A DNA stretch of 64,000 bases, from contig NZ_CP073315.1 in NCBI RefSeq assembly GCF_018140925.1, forward strand, positions 558,001 to 622,000, read 5' to 3'. The position numbers and the translations under genes were made by a program. The notes beneath the pieces were generated by a model. The model saw only the letters and a list, made by a program, of their open reading frames with translations. It ran no database searches and had not been told where the DNA came from. Source of the stretch: Psychrobacillus sp. INOP01 (lineage in GTDB: Bacteria > Bacillota > Bacilli > Bacillales_A > Planococcaceae). Positions 36,890 to 47,247 of this stretch are shown here, piece after piece (within the stretch, counting starts at the first letter, position 1; each line of letters starts with the position of its first letter).

Positions 36890-37867
36890 TTAAGCGTTTA
36901 CTTTTAGTTTTTTGAACTCTTCCGTAAGCATTGGAATTACTTCAAACAAATCTCCAACGATACCATAGTCTGCCACTTTGAAAATATTTGCTTCTGGATC
37001 TTTGTTGATAGCTACAATAATTTTCGAGTTAGACATACCAGCTAAATGCTGAATCGCTCCGGAAATACCTGCTGCGATATAAAGGTCTGGAGTTACCACT
37101 TTACCAGTTTGTCCAATTTGTAACGAATAATCACAATAGTCAGCGTCACAAGCTCCACGAGAAGCACCAACTGCTCCACCTAATACATCTGCAAGCTCTT
37201 TTAAAGGTGCGAATCCTTCTTCACTCTTAACTCCACGTCCACCAGCAATAACAACTTTTGCCTCTGATAAATCCACACCTTCTGTAGATTTACGAACTAC
37301 TTCTTTAATAATTGTACGAAGGTTTGTAATATCTACCGACAAGGAAGAAACGTCAGCTGACTTACTGTCATCTTTTGCAAGTGGAGCAATATTATTAGGA
37401 CGGATAGTGATAAATTCAATACCAGCCTTCACTTTTACTTTTTCAAAAGCTTTACCTGAATAGATCGGGCGGATGAAAACAGCTGCATCGCCTTCACCTT
37501 CGATAGAAGTTACATCTGATACTAAACCAATTTGCAGCTTACTTGCAATTTTCGGAGATAAATCTTTCCCAAGAGCTGTATGACCAATTACGATTGCCTC
37601 TGGATTTTCCTGCTCAATCACAGCTAACAATGCTTGACCATAGCCATCTGAAGTATATTGTTTTAAATGTGGATGCTCTACAGTAATAACACGATCAGCT
37701 CCATAATTTCCAAGCACAGCAGCTAGCTCTCCCACTGAATCTCCTAATAGAACGCTAACAACTTCTCCACCGCTAGAAATTTGTTTAGCAGCAGCTATAG
37801 CTTCATATGATACGTTACGAAGAGCACCTTCACGTGCTTCTCCTAATACTAATACTTTTTTAGACAT
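36890..37867 (-). CDS. etfA: Electron transfer flavoprotein alpha subunit
   Basis: 325 residues. C-terminal FAD domain: VVIAGGRGVKSEEGF, GASRGACDADYCDYSLQIGQ, PDLYIAAGISGAIQHLAGM, and AINKDPEANIFKVADYGIVG. With EtfB it takes electrons from acyl-CoA dehydrogenases to the quinone pool. Last gene of the fadR-fadB-etfB-etfA unit. The 100-bp gap to etfB contains a solo arm of repeat R4, unusual for an obligate two-subunit pair. Confidence 0.97.
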   Translation of the reverse strand: MSKKVLVLGEAREGALRNVSYEAIAAAKQISSGGEVVSVLLGDSVGELAAVLGNYGADRVITVEHPHLKQYTSDGYGQALLAVIEQENPEAIVIGHTALGKDLSPKIASKLQIGLVSDVTSIEGEGDAAVFIRPIYSGKAFEKVKVKAGIEFITIRPNNIAPLAKDDSKSADVSSLSVDITNLRTIIKEVVRKSTEGVDLSEAKVVIAGGRGVKSEEGFAPLKELADVLGGAVGASRGACDADYCDYSLQIGQTGKVVTPDLYIAAGISGAIQHLAGMSNSKIIVAINKDPEANIFKVADYGIVGDLFEVIPMLTEEFKKLKVNA

Positions 37868-37908
37868 GCTTTTTTCCTCCTAATATTAAAATTAATTCGA
37901 ACCAAATA

Positions 37909-37946
37909 TGCCTCGGCATACCTGCCTCTGCGCAAACTCGTCGCAA
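37909..37946. repeat. Solo arm of repeat R4 inside the etfB-etfA gap
   Basis: CTCTGCGCAAACTCGTCGCA matches CTCCTGCGCAAAGCTCGTCGCA of the copy at 28137. The rest of the element is missing. Confidence 0.6.
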
Positions 37947-37967
37947 AATAATATTTACTGAATGAAG

Positions 37968-38741
37968 TTAAACGACTTTCGCTTCCGAGTGAAGTAAATG
38001 AACTAACTCTTTTACTTGATCAGCTAGCTCGCCTTCTAATACTTTTCCAGCTTCCTTTTTAGGAGGTAAATAAATTTCGATTGTTTCAGTTTTTGCTTCT
38101 ACATCATCTTCATCCATATCTAAATCATCTAATTCAACTTCTTCTAAAGGCTTTTTCTTCGCCTTCATAATTCCTGGAAGAGATGGATAGCGTGGTTCAT
38201 TTAGACCTTGCTGAGCAGTAACCAATAATGGCAATGAAGTTTCTAATACTTCCGTATCTCCTTCAACATCACGTTTAATAGTCACTGTAGTTCCATTAAT
38301 CTCTAAGTTTGTAATAGTAGTTACATAATTGATACCAAGGCTTTCAGCAACTCGTGGTCCTACTTGTCCTGATCCACCATCAATCGCTACGTTACCCGCT
38401 AATATTAAATCCGGATTTTTATCCTTTAAGTATTCCGAGATAATATGAGCAGCAGTAAATTGATCCAACTCTTCTACATCATCTTCTATATTAATAAGGA
38501 CCGCTTTATCTGCGCCCATTGCTAGTGCTGTACGAAGTTGCTTCTCAGCATCTTCTCCACCCATTGTAAGAACTGTTACTTCTCCACCTTGAGCATCACG
38601 AACTTGGATCGCTTCTTCAATCGCATACTCATCATAAGGATTAATGATGAATTCCGCTCCATCTTCTTGAATTTTCCCCCCGCTAACAACGATCTTCTCT
38701 TCTGTATCAAATGTACGTTTAACTAAAACATAAATATTCAT
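37968..38741 (-). CDS. etfB: Electron transfer flavoprotein beta subunit
   Basis: 257 residues. AMP/nucleotide-binding fold of the ETF beta family: VLVKRTFDTEEKI at the start, DEYAIEEAIQVRDAQGGEVT, ALAMGADKAVLI, and the signature VAESLGINYVTTITNLEING ... LPLLVTAQQGLNEPRYPSLPG. Partner of EtfA in beta-oxidation. Downstream of fadB by 25 bp. Confidence 0.97.
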   Translation of the reverse strand: MNIYVLVKRTFDTEEKIVVSGGKIQEDGAEFIINPYDEYAIEEAIQVRDAQGGEVTVLTMGGEDAEKQLRTALAMGADKAVLINIEDDVEELDQFTAAHIISEYLKDKNPDLILAGNVAIDGGSGQVGPRVAESLGINYVTTITNLEINGTTVTIKRDVEGDTEVLETSLPLLVTAQQGLNEPRYPSLPGIMKAKKKPLEEVELDDLDMDEDDVEAKTETIEIYLPPKKEAGKVLEGELADQVKELVHLLHSEAKVV

Positions 38742-38766
38742 TTAGATATCCTCCCAATGTAAATTA

Positions 38767-39540
38767 TTATTTACCTTTAAATACAGGTTCTCTTTTTTCA
38801 ATAAACGCAGAAATGCCTTCTTTTGCATCCTCTGAAACAAATACAGTTCCAAAAGCATTTGCTTCTGCCTTAACACCTTCATGATATGAAGCTGGTTTAG
38901 AATACTGAAGCATTGCTAATGCAGTTTTTACAGCAATTGGACTCTTCTTCGCAATCTTAACGGCAAGCTCTTTCGCATGTTCAAATAATTCTTCTTCCGC
39001 GTAAGCTTGGTTAGCAAGACCTAACTGAGCTGCCTCTTTCCCACTAATCGGATCACTTGTTAATAGCATTTCTGCTGCTTTCGCAAATCCTACATAACGT
39101 GGTAGTCGTTGAGTACCAGCAAACCCAGGTATTAAACCTAGTTGTAATTCCGGTAACCCAAGTTTTGCATTTTCTGCAACGAGTCTAATATGACAACTCA
39201 TCGCGAGTTCAAGACCTCCACCAAGTGCAGCTCCATGAATTGCAGCAATTACAGGTTTCGAGAAAGTTTCCACTCTTTCGAAAATTGTTTGTCCACTTGC
39301 CGCAAGCTCCGAGAATGCTTCTCCAGACGTTATGGAGGTAAACTCTTTTATATCTGCCCCTGCGGAGAAAAATCTGCCTTCTCCTTTTAGCAAGATTACT
39401 CGAACTGCATCATCATTCTCAACTGCATCTAGCAAGTCATTAACTTCTAAAATAACCCCTCTTGCCAAAGCGTTTGCTGGTGGACGATTTAATGTAACAG
39501 TAGCTACACCCTCTTCTATAGTCCATGACAGAAATTCCAT
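38767..39540 (-). CDS. fadB: Enoyl-CoA hydratase/isomerase
   Basis: 257 residues, crotonase fold. Oxyanion-hole segments [12 protein letters not shown] (about residues 56-67) and [20 protein letters not shown] (about 101-120), catalytic glutamates in [20 protein letters not shown]. It hydrates trans-2-enoyl-CoA. In B. subtilis the gene at this place in lcfA-fadR-fadB-etfB-etfA is called fadB; it is not the large bifunctional FadB of enterobacteria. Confidence 0.93.
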   Translation of the reverse strand: MEFLSWTIEEGVATVTLNRPPANALARGVILEVNDLLDAVENDDAVRVILLKGEGRFFSAGADIKEFTSITSGEAFSELAASGQTIFERVETFSKPVIAAIHGAALGGGLELAMSCHIRLVAENAKLGLPELQLGLIPGFAGTQRLPRYVGFAKAAEMLLTSDPISGKEAAQLGLANQAYAEEELFEHAKELAVKIAKKSPIAVKTALAMLQYSKPASYHEGVKAEANAFGTVFVSEDAKEGISAFIEKREPVFKGK

Positions 39541-39557
39541 TTTCTCACTCCCCTTTG

Positions 39558-40139
39558 TTAACCTTTTACTCCATTTAACAATAGACGATGTACTTTACCT
39601 GTTAGATCAACTAAATCGTATTTATGCTCGTTCATGACCCAGGTAGTAGTCGTCTCATCAATTGTACCAAAAACCATTTGTCTTGCTAAGCGAATATCGA
39701 TCGAATGATCAAATTCTCCCTGTTCGATCCCTTCTTTTAAGATGGTATCTAATAATATTAAATAGTTTCTTAAAACTGCATTAATTCGTAATCGCAATGC
39801 TAAATTGGCTTGTCTTAATTCCAACTGGGTGACCGTCGCTAAATGATGATCGCTTGATAACACCATAAAATGATTCTCAATCATTTTATATAGCTTTTCT
39901 GAGGAGCTAATGTCCTGTTGAATAATTTCTTTCAAATTTTCCGCAAATATCTCCATTTTTTCTTCAAAAACTGAGACTAAAATTTCTTCTTTGTTTTTAA
40001 AATATAAGTAAATTGTTCCGTCAGCTACTCCCGCCTGTTTGGCTATCTTTGAAACCTGTGACTGATGATACCCATTTTCAGCGATTACAATAATTGCTGC
40101 GTCAATGATTTGCTTATATTTTGGTTTGTCCTTTTTCAA
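39558..40139 (-). CDS. fadR: TetR-family repressor of fatty-acid degradation FadR (YsiA)
   Basis: 193 residues. N-terminal TetR helix-turn-helix: [56 protein letters not shown]. The C-terminal half binds acyl-CoA in the B. subtilis orthologue, releasing DNA. First gene of its unit with fadB-etfB-etfA; a canonical dyad operator covers its promoter, so it is probably autoregulated. Confidence 0.95.
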   Translation of the reverse strand: MKKDKPKYKQIIDAAIIVIAENGYHQSQVSKIAKQAGVADGTIYLYFKNKEEILVSVFEEKMEIFAENLKEIIQQDISSSEKLYKMIENHFMVLSSDHHLATVTQLELRQANLALRLRINAVLRNYLILLDTILKEGIEQGEFDHSIDIRLARQMVFGTIDETTTTWVMNEHKYDLVDLTGKVHRLLLNGVKG

Positions 40140-40163
40140 TGTGAATTCACCACCAATTAATCA

Positions 40164-40320
40164 ATTACGCTATGGCATAATTGCGTCCAGATTTTGAATT
40201 GAGCTAAGGCCAGCATGATACAGGTCAGGTTGCCTTTGTCGCATGAATGCGACGTTCTTAGGCTAATACCTTTTAAAAAACTCTCTTCTAAATCTATGAC
40301 ATCCGCCGGCTTTTACTTTA
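40164..40320 (-). repeat. Repeat family R2, copy 2 (possible structured RNA)
   Basis: Minus strand: GGTATTAGCCTAAGAAC, hairpin GTCGCATTCATGCGAC, GGCAACCTGACC, hairpin CCTGT-ATCAT-GCTGG, CC, TCAATTCAAAATCTGGACGC, AATTATGCC. It lies in the fadR leader, between the FadR operator and the fadR start, in the same orientation as copy 1. Confidence 0.75.
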
Positions 40321-40363
40321 TTCAGCCTGGGTTGTAATTCTGGTTGAATAAAATAAAAAAATA

Positions 40364-40417
40364 TGAATGATGATTCATTCATATTTTTATATTATATTTA
40401 ATTTTATAGATTGTCAA
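40364..40417 (-). promoter_or_regulatory. fadR promoter with FadR operator
   Basis: Minus strand TTGACA (40412-40417), 17-nt spacer, TAATAT (40389-40394; an alternative TATAAT at 40391-40396 has 15 nt). The dyad TGAATGATGATTCATTCA (40364-40381) follows at the start site and matches the FadR consensus. About 220 nt of leader, including R2, precede the fadR ATG. Confidence 0.88.
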
Positions 40418-40424
40418 TAATCAA

Positions 40425-42125
40425 TTAACTTTGTACTACTTGTTTTTGTTTTTGTTTCTCTTTTTCTTCTTCTATTAACGTTCTTCTCAAAATTTTACCT
40501 ACAGCCGTCTTTGGAAGTTCTGCTCTGAATTCATAGATTCTTGGCACCTTAAACGCAGCCAAGTTTTCACGACAAAATGTATTTAACTCATCTTCTGTCA
40601 CAGATGCTCCTTCTTTAACTACTATAAATGCTTTTACTGTTTCTCCTCTGTATGGATCTGGAACTCCGGCAACTACACATTCCTGAATTGCGGGATGTTC
40701 ATATAGCACTTCCTCCACATCCCTAGGATAGATATTATAGCCCCCAGCAATGATTAAATCTTTTTTCCGATCGACAACATAAAAGTAACCGCTTTCATCC
40801 ATATACCCTAAATCACCAGTTAAAAACCAACCATCCCGCATAGTCATTTCCGTATCCTCTGGTCGATTCCAATAACCCTTCATCACTTGAGGTCCTTTAA
40901 CTGCAATTTCTCCGATTTCACCAAAAGGTAATGGTGTAGTCGAATCGACTGCGAAAATCGCCGCATCTGTATCCGGCCAAGGAATACCTACCGATCCTTT
41001 AATCCGATCCTCAGTATATATCAAGTTTGCATGAGTTACCGGAGATGTTTCAGTTAAGCCGTAACCTTCTACTAATCTACCACCCGTAATTTTTTCAAAC
41101 TTTTCTTGTACCTCTAATGGTAATGGAGCAGATCCACTTAAACAAGCGACAATAGATGATAAGTCATATTTTTGGATATCCGGATGATTTAATAAACCAA
41201 TATAAATCGTTGGAGCTCCTGGAAAAATAGTTGGTTTTTGCTTATCTATCGTTTTTAGTGCAGTTTCCACATCAAACTTCGGCAATAATACCATCCTATT
41301 ACCTAGCATAACAGAAAATACTAAAACAGTGGTCATCCCATACACATGAAAGAATGGGAGAACCCCTAAAATAGTTTCTTCGCCTTCTTTACATTTGTAG
41401 TTCCACGCAGTACACATAGTAGTATTAGTTACTAAATTTTTATGTGTAAGCATAACACCTTTTGGAAAGCCCGTTGTACCACCTGTATATTGTAATAGTG
41501 CAATATCCTCTTCAAAATCAAAAGCCATACTTATCAGTTCAGCTTTTCCAACCTTCATAATTTCCGGGAATAAATGATTCATCCCTCGATGCTCTACTTT
41601 AACACTAAATCCATATTGTTTCTTTTGAATAAAAGGATAAACAAGATTTTTAGGAAATGGTAGGTAATCCTTAATACCAGTAACGATAATATTCTCTAAA
41701 TCTGTTTCTTTTAATACTTTTGAAACACGTGGATATAATATATCCATTGCTAAAATAACTTTAGCTCCTGAGTCCTTCATTTGATATGCAATTTCTCTTT
41801 CTGTATAAAGAGGATTTGTCTGAACAACAATTGCTCCCGCATATAATGCACCGTAGTAACCAATTACCCCTTGTGGACAGTTTGGTAGCATAATCGCTAC
41901 TCTATCTCCCTTTTGTATACCGAGCGATTGTAAATAGTTAGCAAATTTCAATGATGACTCGTAAAGCTCTTTGTACGATACATCTCTCCCCATGAAATGT
42001 ATGGCAATCTTTGTTGGAAATTTCTTATACGCTCTCGTTAAGTATTCTTGAACAGGAATGTGTTCATAATCGAGCGTATGCGGAATTTCTGGTGGATATT
42101 GCGCTAACCACGGCTTATCTGTCAT
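40425..42125 (-). CDS. lcfA: Long-chain fatty-acid--CoA ligase
   Basis: 566 residues. AMP-binding motif ALLQYTGGTTGFPKGVMLTH (about 193-212), VEGYGLTETSPVTH, GWFLTGDLGYMDESGYFYVVDRKKDLIIAGGYNI-type core motifs and the catalytic lysine in LPKTAVGKILRR. It activates fatty acids to acyl-CoA, which is both substrate of beta-oxidation and inducer of FadR. Upstream neighbour of fadR on the same strand, separated by its own 300-bp gap with the fadR promoter. Confidence 0.97.
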   Translation of the reverse strand: MTDKPWLAQYPPEIPHTLDYEHIPVQEYLTRAYKKFPTKIAIHFMGRDVSYKELYESSLKFANYLQSLGIQKGDRVAIMLPNCPQGVIGYYGALYAGAIVVQTNPLYTEREIAYQMKDSGAKVILAMDILYPRVSKVLKETDLENIIVTGIKDYLPFPKNLVYPFIQKKQYGFSVKVEHRGMNHLFPEIMKVGKAELISMAFDFEEDIALLQYTGGTTGFPKGVMLTHKNLVTNTTMCTAWNYKCKEGEETILGVLPFFHVYGMTTVLVFSVMLGNRMVLLPKFDVETALKTIDKQKPTIFPGAPTIYIGLLNHPDIQKYDLSSIVACLSGSAPLPLEVQEKFEKITGGRLVEGYGLTETSPVTHANLIYTEDRIKGSVGIPWPDTDAAIFAVDSTTPLPFGEIGEIAVKGPQVMKGYWNRPEDTEMTMRDGWFLTGDLGYMDESGYFYVVDRKKDLIIAGGYNIYPRDVEEVLYEHPAIQECVVAGVPDPYRGETVKAFIVVKEGASVTEDELNTFCRENLAAFKVPRIYEFRAELPKTAVGKILRRTLIEEEKEKQKQKQVVQS

Positions 42126-42184
42126 TTGAATGCCCCCTTGTTTATAATAGCGTGAATATTCCTATTTTTAATTATAGAGAAAAA

Positions 42185-42202
42185 TGAATGACAATTCAAT
42201 TA
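42185..42202 (-). promoter_or_regulatory. FadR operator, weaker match, upstream of lcfA
   Basis: TGAATGACAATTCAATTA keeps the left half-site and most of the right half of the FadR dyad. It lies 60 bp before the lcfA ATG, next to AT-rich -10-like sequence. lcfA is a known FadR target in B. subtilis. Confidence 0.6.
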
Positions 42203-42315
42203 TTTAATAAAAAGAGTTTTCTTAAATTTTACTAGCCTAACATTACATTTAGACCCTTTCGAAACTGACCAATTAAATAATAATTGCTCCTTAAATAGTA
42301 GCTATTAGAATATAC

Positions 42316-42380
42316 TGTTGATTTGCGTTCCAGGCGGACGCTTTCCGCGGGCGAGGCCAACAGGATGTTGGTCACGAATT
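42316..42380. repeat. Repeat family R3, truncated copy
   Basis: GATTTGCGTTCCAGGCGGAC, GCTTTCCGCGGGC, then GGCCAACAGGATGTTGGTCA and CGAA, the beginning of centre III, after which similarity stops. It sits in the gap between lcfA and the small peptide gene. Confidence 0.7.
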
Positions 42381-42463
42381 ATTTTAATAACGATGAATTT
42401 TTTATATACGGGCTGCACTAAATATTGCAATTTGTATATACACACCAATAGCAAGAAATAAAA

Positions 42464-42520
42464 AAGACTGCAACGCTCACTCCCTCATCATTAAGATAAA
42501 AAGTGCTACATTGCAGTCTT
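42464..42520 (-). terminator. Terminator after the small membrane peptide
   Basis: Minus strand AAGACTGCAA TGTAGCACTTTTT ... AGTGAGCG TTGCAGTCTTTTTT. A long stem with a 24-nt loop, about 25 bp after the 26-codon ORF. Confidence 0.85.
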
Positions 42521-42544
42521 CAAATACGCTATTAACTTATTATA

Positions 42545-42625
42545 TTAATTTGTAACGATATATATTATACCTACTAAGACAAATAGTAGGCCAACAGCCA
42601 ATAAAATTTTCGACAATTTTTCCAT
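42545..42625 (-). CDS. 26-residue hydrophobic membrane peptide
   Basis: Not in standard ORF length limits. ATG at 42625, TAA at 42545-42547. The peptide starts MEKLSKILLAVGLLF and ends VGIIYIVTN: a short positive N-terminus and one membrane helix. AGGAG overlaps the stop codon of the upstream DUF350 gene (TCTTAGGAGCG), a coupling arrangement, and a strong terminator follows. Unknown function. It is not SpoVM (no sequence similarity seen). Real translation is inferred from the ribosome-binding site, the spacing and the composition. Confidence 0.6.
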   Translation of the reverse strand: MEKLSKILLAVGLLFVLVGIIYIVTN

Positions 42626-42636
42626 TATAAACGCTC

Positions 42637-43047
42637 CTAAGAGATACTTGCACCAATAACAAATGATAACCCGACAGAAATAACTAGTGAGATAAATCCA
42701 ATTGAACGATTATCCTTTTCGATTTCCTGATCAACATTAAAGGTCGGCGTCAAAAATTCAAATAACAAGTACGCAATAATTAGTAGGGTGAAACCAAATA
42801 AACCCCAACCAATCATTTCAAATAATGAATTATGTTGTTCAATGGAATACCTAAAAATATTACATACACCAAAAATTTTCCCGCCAGTAGCAAGTGCAAC
42901 TGCTACATTACCTTTTCTTATTTCTTCCCAATTTTTATATTTCGTGACTATTTCAAAAATAACCATCGAAACGAGTAAGCATAAAATAACAACGCTAAAA
43001 TAACCTGCAGACTCTACGAGTGGGTTTGACCAGAAACTTAGAAGCAT
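42637..43047 (-). CDS. DUF350 membrane protein (YshE)
   Basis: 136 residues with four membrane segments: FSVVILCLLVSMVIFEIV, a middle helix around VAVALATGGKIFGV, GWGLFGFTLLIIAYLLFEF, and IGFISLVISVGLSFVIGAS. The motif NVAVALATGGK is the hallmark of DUF350 (PF03994). The function is unknown. The position between mutS2 and lcfA matches B. subtilis yshE. It ends in a stop that overlaps the ribosome-binding site of a small peptide gene. Confidence 0.9.
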   Translation of the reverse strand: MLLSFWSNPLVESAGYFSVVILCLLVSMVIFEIVTKYKNWEEIRKGNVAVALATGGKIFGVCNIFRYSIEQHNSLFEMIGWGLFGFTLLIIAYLLFEFLTPTFNVDQEIEKDNRSIGFISLVISVGLSFVIGASIS

Positions 43048-43115
43048 GCTAAAAACCCCTTTTACACTTTTCCTTCTATACGGAGAGCCCGATAAAAAGT
43101 TTCATTATTAATTAA

Positions 43116-45479
43116 TTATTTTAATTCAACAACTGTTACACCGTGACCACCTTCACCAGCCTCACCGAAACGATAGCTTTTCACACGAGAATGGTTTTTC
43201 AAAAACTGTTGTATAGCTTGTCTTAATACTCCAGTGCCTTTTCCATGAATAATAGAGATTCTTGGATAGTTTGCAAGAATTGCATCATCTAAATACTTTT
43301 CTGTACGCATTATAGCATCTTCATATCGTTCTCCACGGAGATCTAATTCTAATTTTACATGTGAGTCTCTACCACGGATTGAATTCACAGAAACGGTCTG
43401 TTTTTGTTTCTCTGGTTTGACAAATTCTAAATCTGATTCGTCTAGTTTCATTTTTAACATACCAATTTGAACAGACCATTCCGTGTTAGAGAGTTTCTCT
43501 AGCAGAGTTCCTTTTTGACCGAAGCTTACTACTTTCACTTCATCTCCAGCTTTCAACTCTTTAGCCATTTCATTTAACTTCTTTTGTTTCTTCAATACTG
43601 GATTATCTGGCAAAGCAGCATCTAGACGTTTTTTTGCATCGATCAATTCGTGTTCTTTTACGAGCTTATGAGTATTAGATTGCATTTTACGCAGTTCACT
43701 GATAATATCATCTGCTTCTCGACGAGCCTCATCTACAATTTTCTTTGCTTTGTCTTTTGCTTTTTGTTCTAATTTTTCTTTGCTCTGTTCCAATTCAGCT
43801 AATCTTAGTTCTAAATCTATTTTTACTTTACGTGCTTCTTCTAAATGAACTTCCGTTTCTTCGGCATCTTTTTCTGCTTGACGACGACTGTCCTCTAAGG
43901 ATGCAATCATGGAGTTCACTTCTCCACGGTCTGTCCCCGTAAAGGTTTGTGCTTGGTTGATAATATATTCTGGTAATCCAAGTCGCTCGGATATTTCAAA
44001 AGCATTACTTCTACCAGGAACGCCTATAAGCAGTTTATAAGTTGGACTTAGAGTTTCTATGTCGAATTCGACACTTGCATTAGCAACACCAGGTCTGTTG
44101 TATCCATATGCCTTTAGTTCAGGATAATGTGTCGTAGCCATTACTCGGGCGCCTGTCCCATGTACTGCATCCAATATAGAAATTGCGAGTGCCGCACCTT
44201 CTTGTGGATCGGTTCCTGCTCCAAGCTCATCAAATATAATCAATGATTTATCATCATATTTTTTTAATATATCGACAATATTAACCATGTGAGAAGAAAA
44301 TGTACTTAGACTTTGCTCAATAGATTGCTCATCTCCGATATCTGCAAATACTGATTCAAATAACGCCACTTCAGAGCCATCCAAGGCAGGAATAGGAAGT
44401 CCACTTTGTGCCATTAATGTACAAAGACCAACTGTTTTCAGTGTAACCGTTTTACCACCAGTATTCGGTCCAGTGATTACAATAGTTGTAATTTCTTTCC
44501 CGAATTCGATTGTATTTGGCACAGCTGTCTCTATTGGAATAAGTGGATGTCTTGCTTTCACTAAACGGATATATCCTTCGTTATTAATGATTGGCATCGT
44601 ACATTTCTGGGCTTGACCGTATTTTGCTTTAGCTAATATAACATCAACTTCTCCCAGTACATTTACTAAAAGAAAAATGTCATGCCCCACTATTTCTACC
44701 TCAGCTGTCAATTTGATGAGAATACGATTAATCTCTTCCTGTTCCTTCACTTTTAAGCTTCGTATATCATTGTTTATTTGTACTACTGCTGAAGGCTCTA
44801 TAAACAAAGTTTGTCCCGAAGAGGATTGGTCATGGATAATCCCACCGTAATGACTACGATATTCAGACTTAACGGGAATAACATATCGATCATTTCGGAT
44901 TGTAATAATCGAATCTGAAAGCATTTTCGCAGCATTAGCCCCTCTTGTATAGCTTTCTAGTTTTTCACGCACACGACTAACTTGAATGCGTAATTGCTGG
45001 CGAATAGAGCGTAATGTACTACTAGCGCTATCTAACACTGAACCGTTTTCATCTATACAATCATTAATTTCATGTTCAAGGGCAGTTAAAACTGGAATAT
45101 CCTCTTTTATCCTAAGGAAGTGAGGAATTTTAACATCCTCCGATTCCGCTACATTTTCTAAAAATTGGCGTAATATTTTACTTGCACGTATAGTACTTGC
45201 AATCTCCATTAATTCCGTAGGGCTAAGCATACCTCCAATTTGGGCACGTTTAGCATGAGGTCGGATATCTGTCATCCCCCCCATCGGAACATTCCCACGT
45301 AATCGAAGAATTGCCATACCTTCATCCATTTCCTCTAACAGCTTCGTTACTTCTGTAAACTCAACTGAAGGTATAAGTTTATCTATATGGCTTTTTCCAA
45401 TTGAAGAAGTACAGTAATTCGAAACTTCTTCTCGAATTTTATAATACTCTAAAGTTCTAAGTGCTCTTTCAGCTATCAA
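43116..45479 (-). CDS. mutS2: Endonuclease/ATPase MutS2
   Basis: 787 residues from a TTG at 45479, 7 nt after AGGAGGT; an in-frame GTG at 45488 sits inside that site. MutS core ATPase with Walker [16 protein letters not shown] and Walker [19 protein letters not shown], long coiled coil (about 515-620), and C-terminal Smr nuclease domain ([26 protein letters not shown]). MutS2 suppresses recombination and, in B. subtilis, rescues collided ribosomes. It follows polX by 12 bp. Confidence 0.96.
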   Translation of the reverse strand: MIAERALRTLEYYKIREEVSNYCTSSIGKSHIDKLIPSVEFTEVTKLLEEMDEGMAILRLRGNVPMGGMTDIRPHAKRAQIGGMLSPTELMEIASTIRASKILRQFLENVAESEDVKIPHFLRIKEDIPVLTALEHEINDCIDENGSVLDSASSTLRSIRQQLRIQVSRVREKLESYTRGANAAKMLSDSIITIRNDRYVIPVKSEYRSHYGGIIHDQSSSGQTLFIEPSAVVQINNDIRSLKVKEQEEINRILIKLTAEVEIVGHDIFLLVNVLGEVDVILAKAKYGQAQKCTMPIINNEGYIRLVKARHPLIPIETAVPNTIEFGKEITTIVITGPNTGGKTVTLKTVGLCTLMAQSGLPIPALDGSEVALFESVFADIGDEQSIEQSLSTFSSHMVNIVDILKKYDDKSLIIFDELGAGTDPQEGAALAISILDAVHGTGARVMATTHYPELKAYGYNRPGVANASVEFDIETLSPTYKLLIGVPGRSNAFEISERLGLPEYIINQAQTFTGTDRGEVNSMIASLEDSRRQAEKDAEETEVHLEEARKVKIDLELRLAELEQSKEKLEQKAKDKAKKIVDEARREADDIISELRKMQSNTHKLVKEHELIDAKKRLDAALPDNPVLKKQKKLNEMAKELKAGDEVKVVSFGQKGTLLEKLSNTEWSVQIGMLKMKLDESDLEFVKPEKQKQTVSVNSIRGRDSHVKLELDLRGERYEDAIMRTEKYLDDAILANYPRISIIHGKGTGVLRQAIQQFLKNHSRVKSYRFGEAGEGGHGVTVVELK

Positions 45480-45491
45480 CCGAGGCACCTC

Positions 45492-47198
45492 CTATTTATT
45501 TCTGATATATTCCTTAAAGTTCTCAAAGGACCAAGTGTTCACGATATTGTCTTTATGCAACCAGGCTTTTTGAGCATATCGAACACCAATATCCATATAT
45601 CTCAGCTGATCAATATGATGAGCATCCGTATTAATGGCTATTGGAACACCCTTTTCTTGCGCTAACTTTAAATATTCTGTGTTTAAATCGAGACGATAAG
45701 GATTTGCATTTAACTCCAAAATCTTGCCATATTCTTTTGCCCATCCGATAAGAGTTGGAACATCAGGATTATAACCATCTCTCTGTTCGATTATTCTTCC
45801 AGTTGGATGTGCAATCATATGTACATACGGATTTTTCACTGCCGTTAAGAGTCTTTCCATAATCTTTTCTTGAGGCTGACTAAAACTAGAATGGATAGAA
45901 GCTATCACAAAATCTAGTTGCGAAAGCACATCATCCTCAAAATCGAGTGAGCCATCCGGTAGTATATCCATCTCGGTACCAGTAAGTATTTCAATATCTG
46001 TGTATTTTTCATTAAGCTCATGTATGATGTCAATTTGGTTTAATAATCTTTCTTTAGAAAGCCCGTTAGCTACTTTTAAATAGTGGGAATGATCCGTAAT
46101 CACCATATGTGAATAGCCCTTCGTACGGCAAGCTTCTACCATTTCTTCTATAGAGTGAGCCCCATCCGACCAAGTAGTATGCATATGAAAATCGCCTTGT
46201 ATATCTCTTAGCTTAACTAATGAAGGTAGCTGATCTAGCTTGGAAAATTCCGATCCGTCTTCACGAACTGTTGGAGGTATAAAAGGTAAATCAAAATAAG
46301 CATAAAAATCTTCTTCGGATTCAAAATGCTCCACACTTCCATCTGGTAGCTCAACACCATATTCACTGATTTTCTTACCCTGGTCTTTTGCGATCTGACG
46401 CATTTTAATATTATGGTCTTTCGAACCGGTAAAATGATTTAATGCAGAGGCATACTGGTTTAACTCCACAAGTCGGAAATCGACATCAATCTCCACTTCC
46501 ACATCTAGAGTTACTGAAACTTTCGTATCTCCAGCAGCAATTATCTTCTGTACAGGAAGTACTTTTAATAATTCTTCCCTAACCGCTTGTGGTGAACTTG
46601 TAGCGATTATAAAATCGATATCCTTACTCGCTTCTTTTACCCTTCTGAACGATCCAGCAACAGAAAACTTATCAATTAATGAAATGGACGAAAGTTTGTG
46701 CTCAATTAGCTCTACGATAGGTTCAATTTGCCAAACAGCAGTTCGTTCCGGTTTAGATTGAAGGTTTACTATTTCTAATAATATTTTCTCTTCTGTCTTC
46801 TTAGCAAACCCGGGAAGACTCTGAACTTTTCCTTCTTCACACGCAATCTTCAATGCGTCAACGGAGTCAATATGTAATTCCTTATAAAGCTTAGCAATTT
46901 TCTTACCGCCAAGTCCTGGAATTTTTAGCATCGGTAGTAAACCACTAGGAACTGTTTCTTGTAGCTCCATAAGCAAAGAGGATTCACCAGTAGTGATTAA
47001 ATCCTCTATTACAGCTCCAGTTGCTGCTCCAATCCCTTTTAAAGATAAAATATTATCCATTTCGGATAGACTTCTGTCATCTAATTCTAGAACTTGTGCA
47101 GCTTTTCGAAAAGCAGATACTTTAAAAGGATTTTCTCCTTGTAATTCCATATATAACGCAATTTTTTCTAAAGTTTTAATAATCGTCTTCTTATCCAA
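45492..47198 (-). CDS. polX: DNA polymerase/3'-5' exonuclease PolX
   Basis: 568 residues from a TTG at 47198 (DKKTIIKTLEKIALYMELQG), chosen because GAGGTG lies 6 nt upstream and B. subtilis PolX begins there; the ATG at 47216 covers that site. Pol-beta-like core with helix-hairpin-helix LPMLKIPGLGGKKIAKLYKE, FSVAGSFRRVKEASKDIDFI with metal aspartates, and C-terminal PHP nuclease domain (GDFHMHTTWSDGAHSIEEM ... IAHPTGRI ... INTDAHH). It repairs gaps and abasic sites. Part of zapA-cvpA-polX-mutS2 gene order. Confidence 0.95.
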   Translation of the reverse strand: MDKKTIIKTLEKIALYMELQGENPFKVSAFRKAAQVLELDDRSLSEMDNILSLKGIGAATGAVIEDLITTGESSLLMELQETVPSGLLPMLKIPGLGGKKIAKLYKELHIDSVDALKIACEEGKVQSLPGFAKKTEEKILLEIVNLQSKPERTAVWQIEPIVELIEHKLSSISLIDKFSVAGSFRRVKEASKDIDFIIATSSPQAVREELLKVLPVQKIIAAGDTKVSVTLDVEVEIDVDFRLVELNQYASALNHFTGSKDHNIKMRQIAKDQGKKISEYGVELPDGSVEHFESEEDFYAYFDLPFIPPTVREDGSEFSKLDQLPSLVKLRDIQGDFHMHTTWSDGAHSIEEMVEACRTKGYSHMVITDHSHYLKVANGLSKERLLNQIDIIHELNEKYTDIEILTGTEMDILPDGSLDFEDDVLSQLDFVIASIHSSFSQPQEKIMERLLTAVKNPYVHMIAHPTGRIIEQRDGYNPDVPTLIGWAKEYGKILELNANPYRLDLNTEYLKLAQEKGVPIAINTDAHHIDQLRYMDIGVRYAQKAWLHKDNIVNTWSFENFKEYIRNK

Positions 47199-47247
47199 CG
47201 ATAACACCTCTTTCATTTCAATTAACTAATATAGCTAACTTAAGTAA

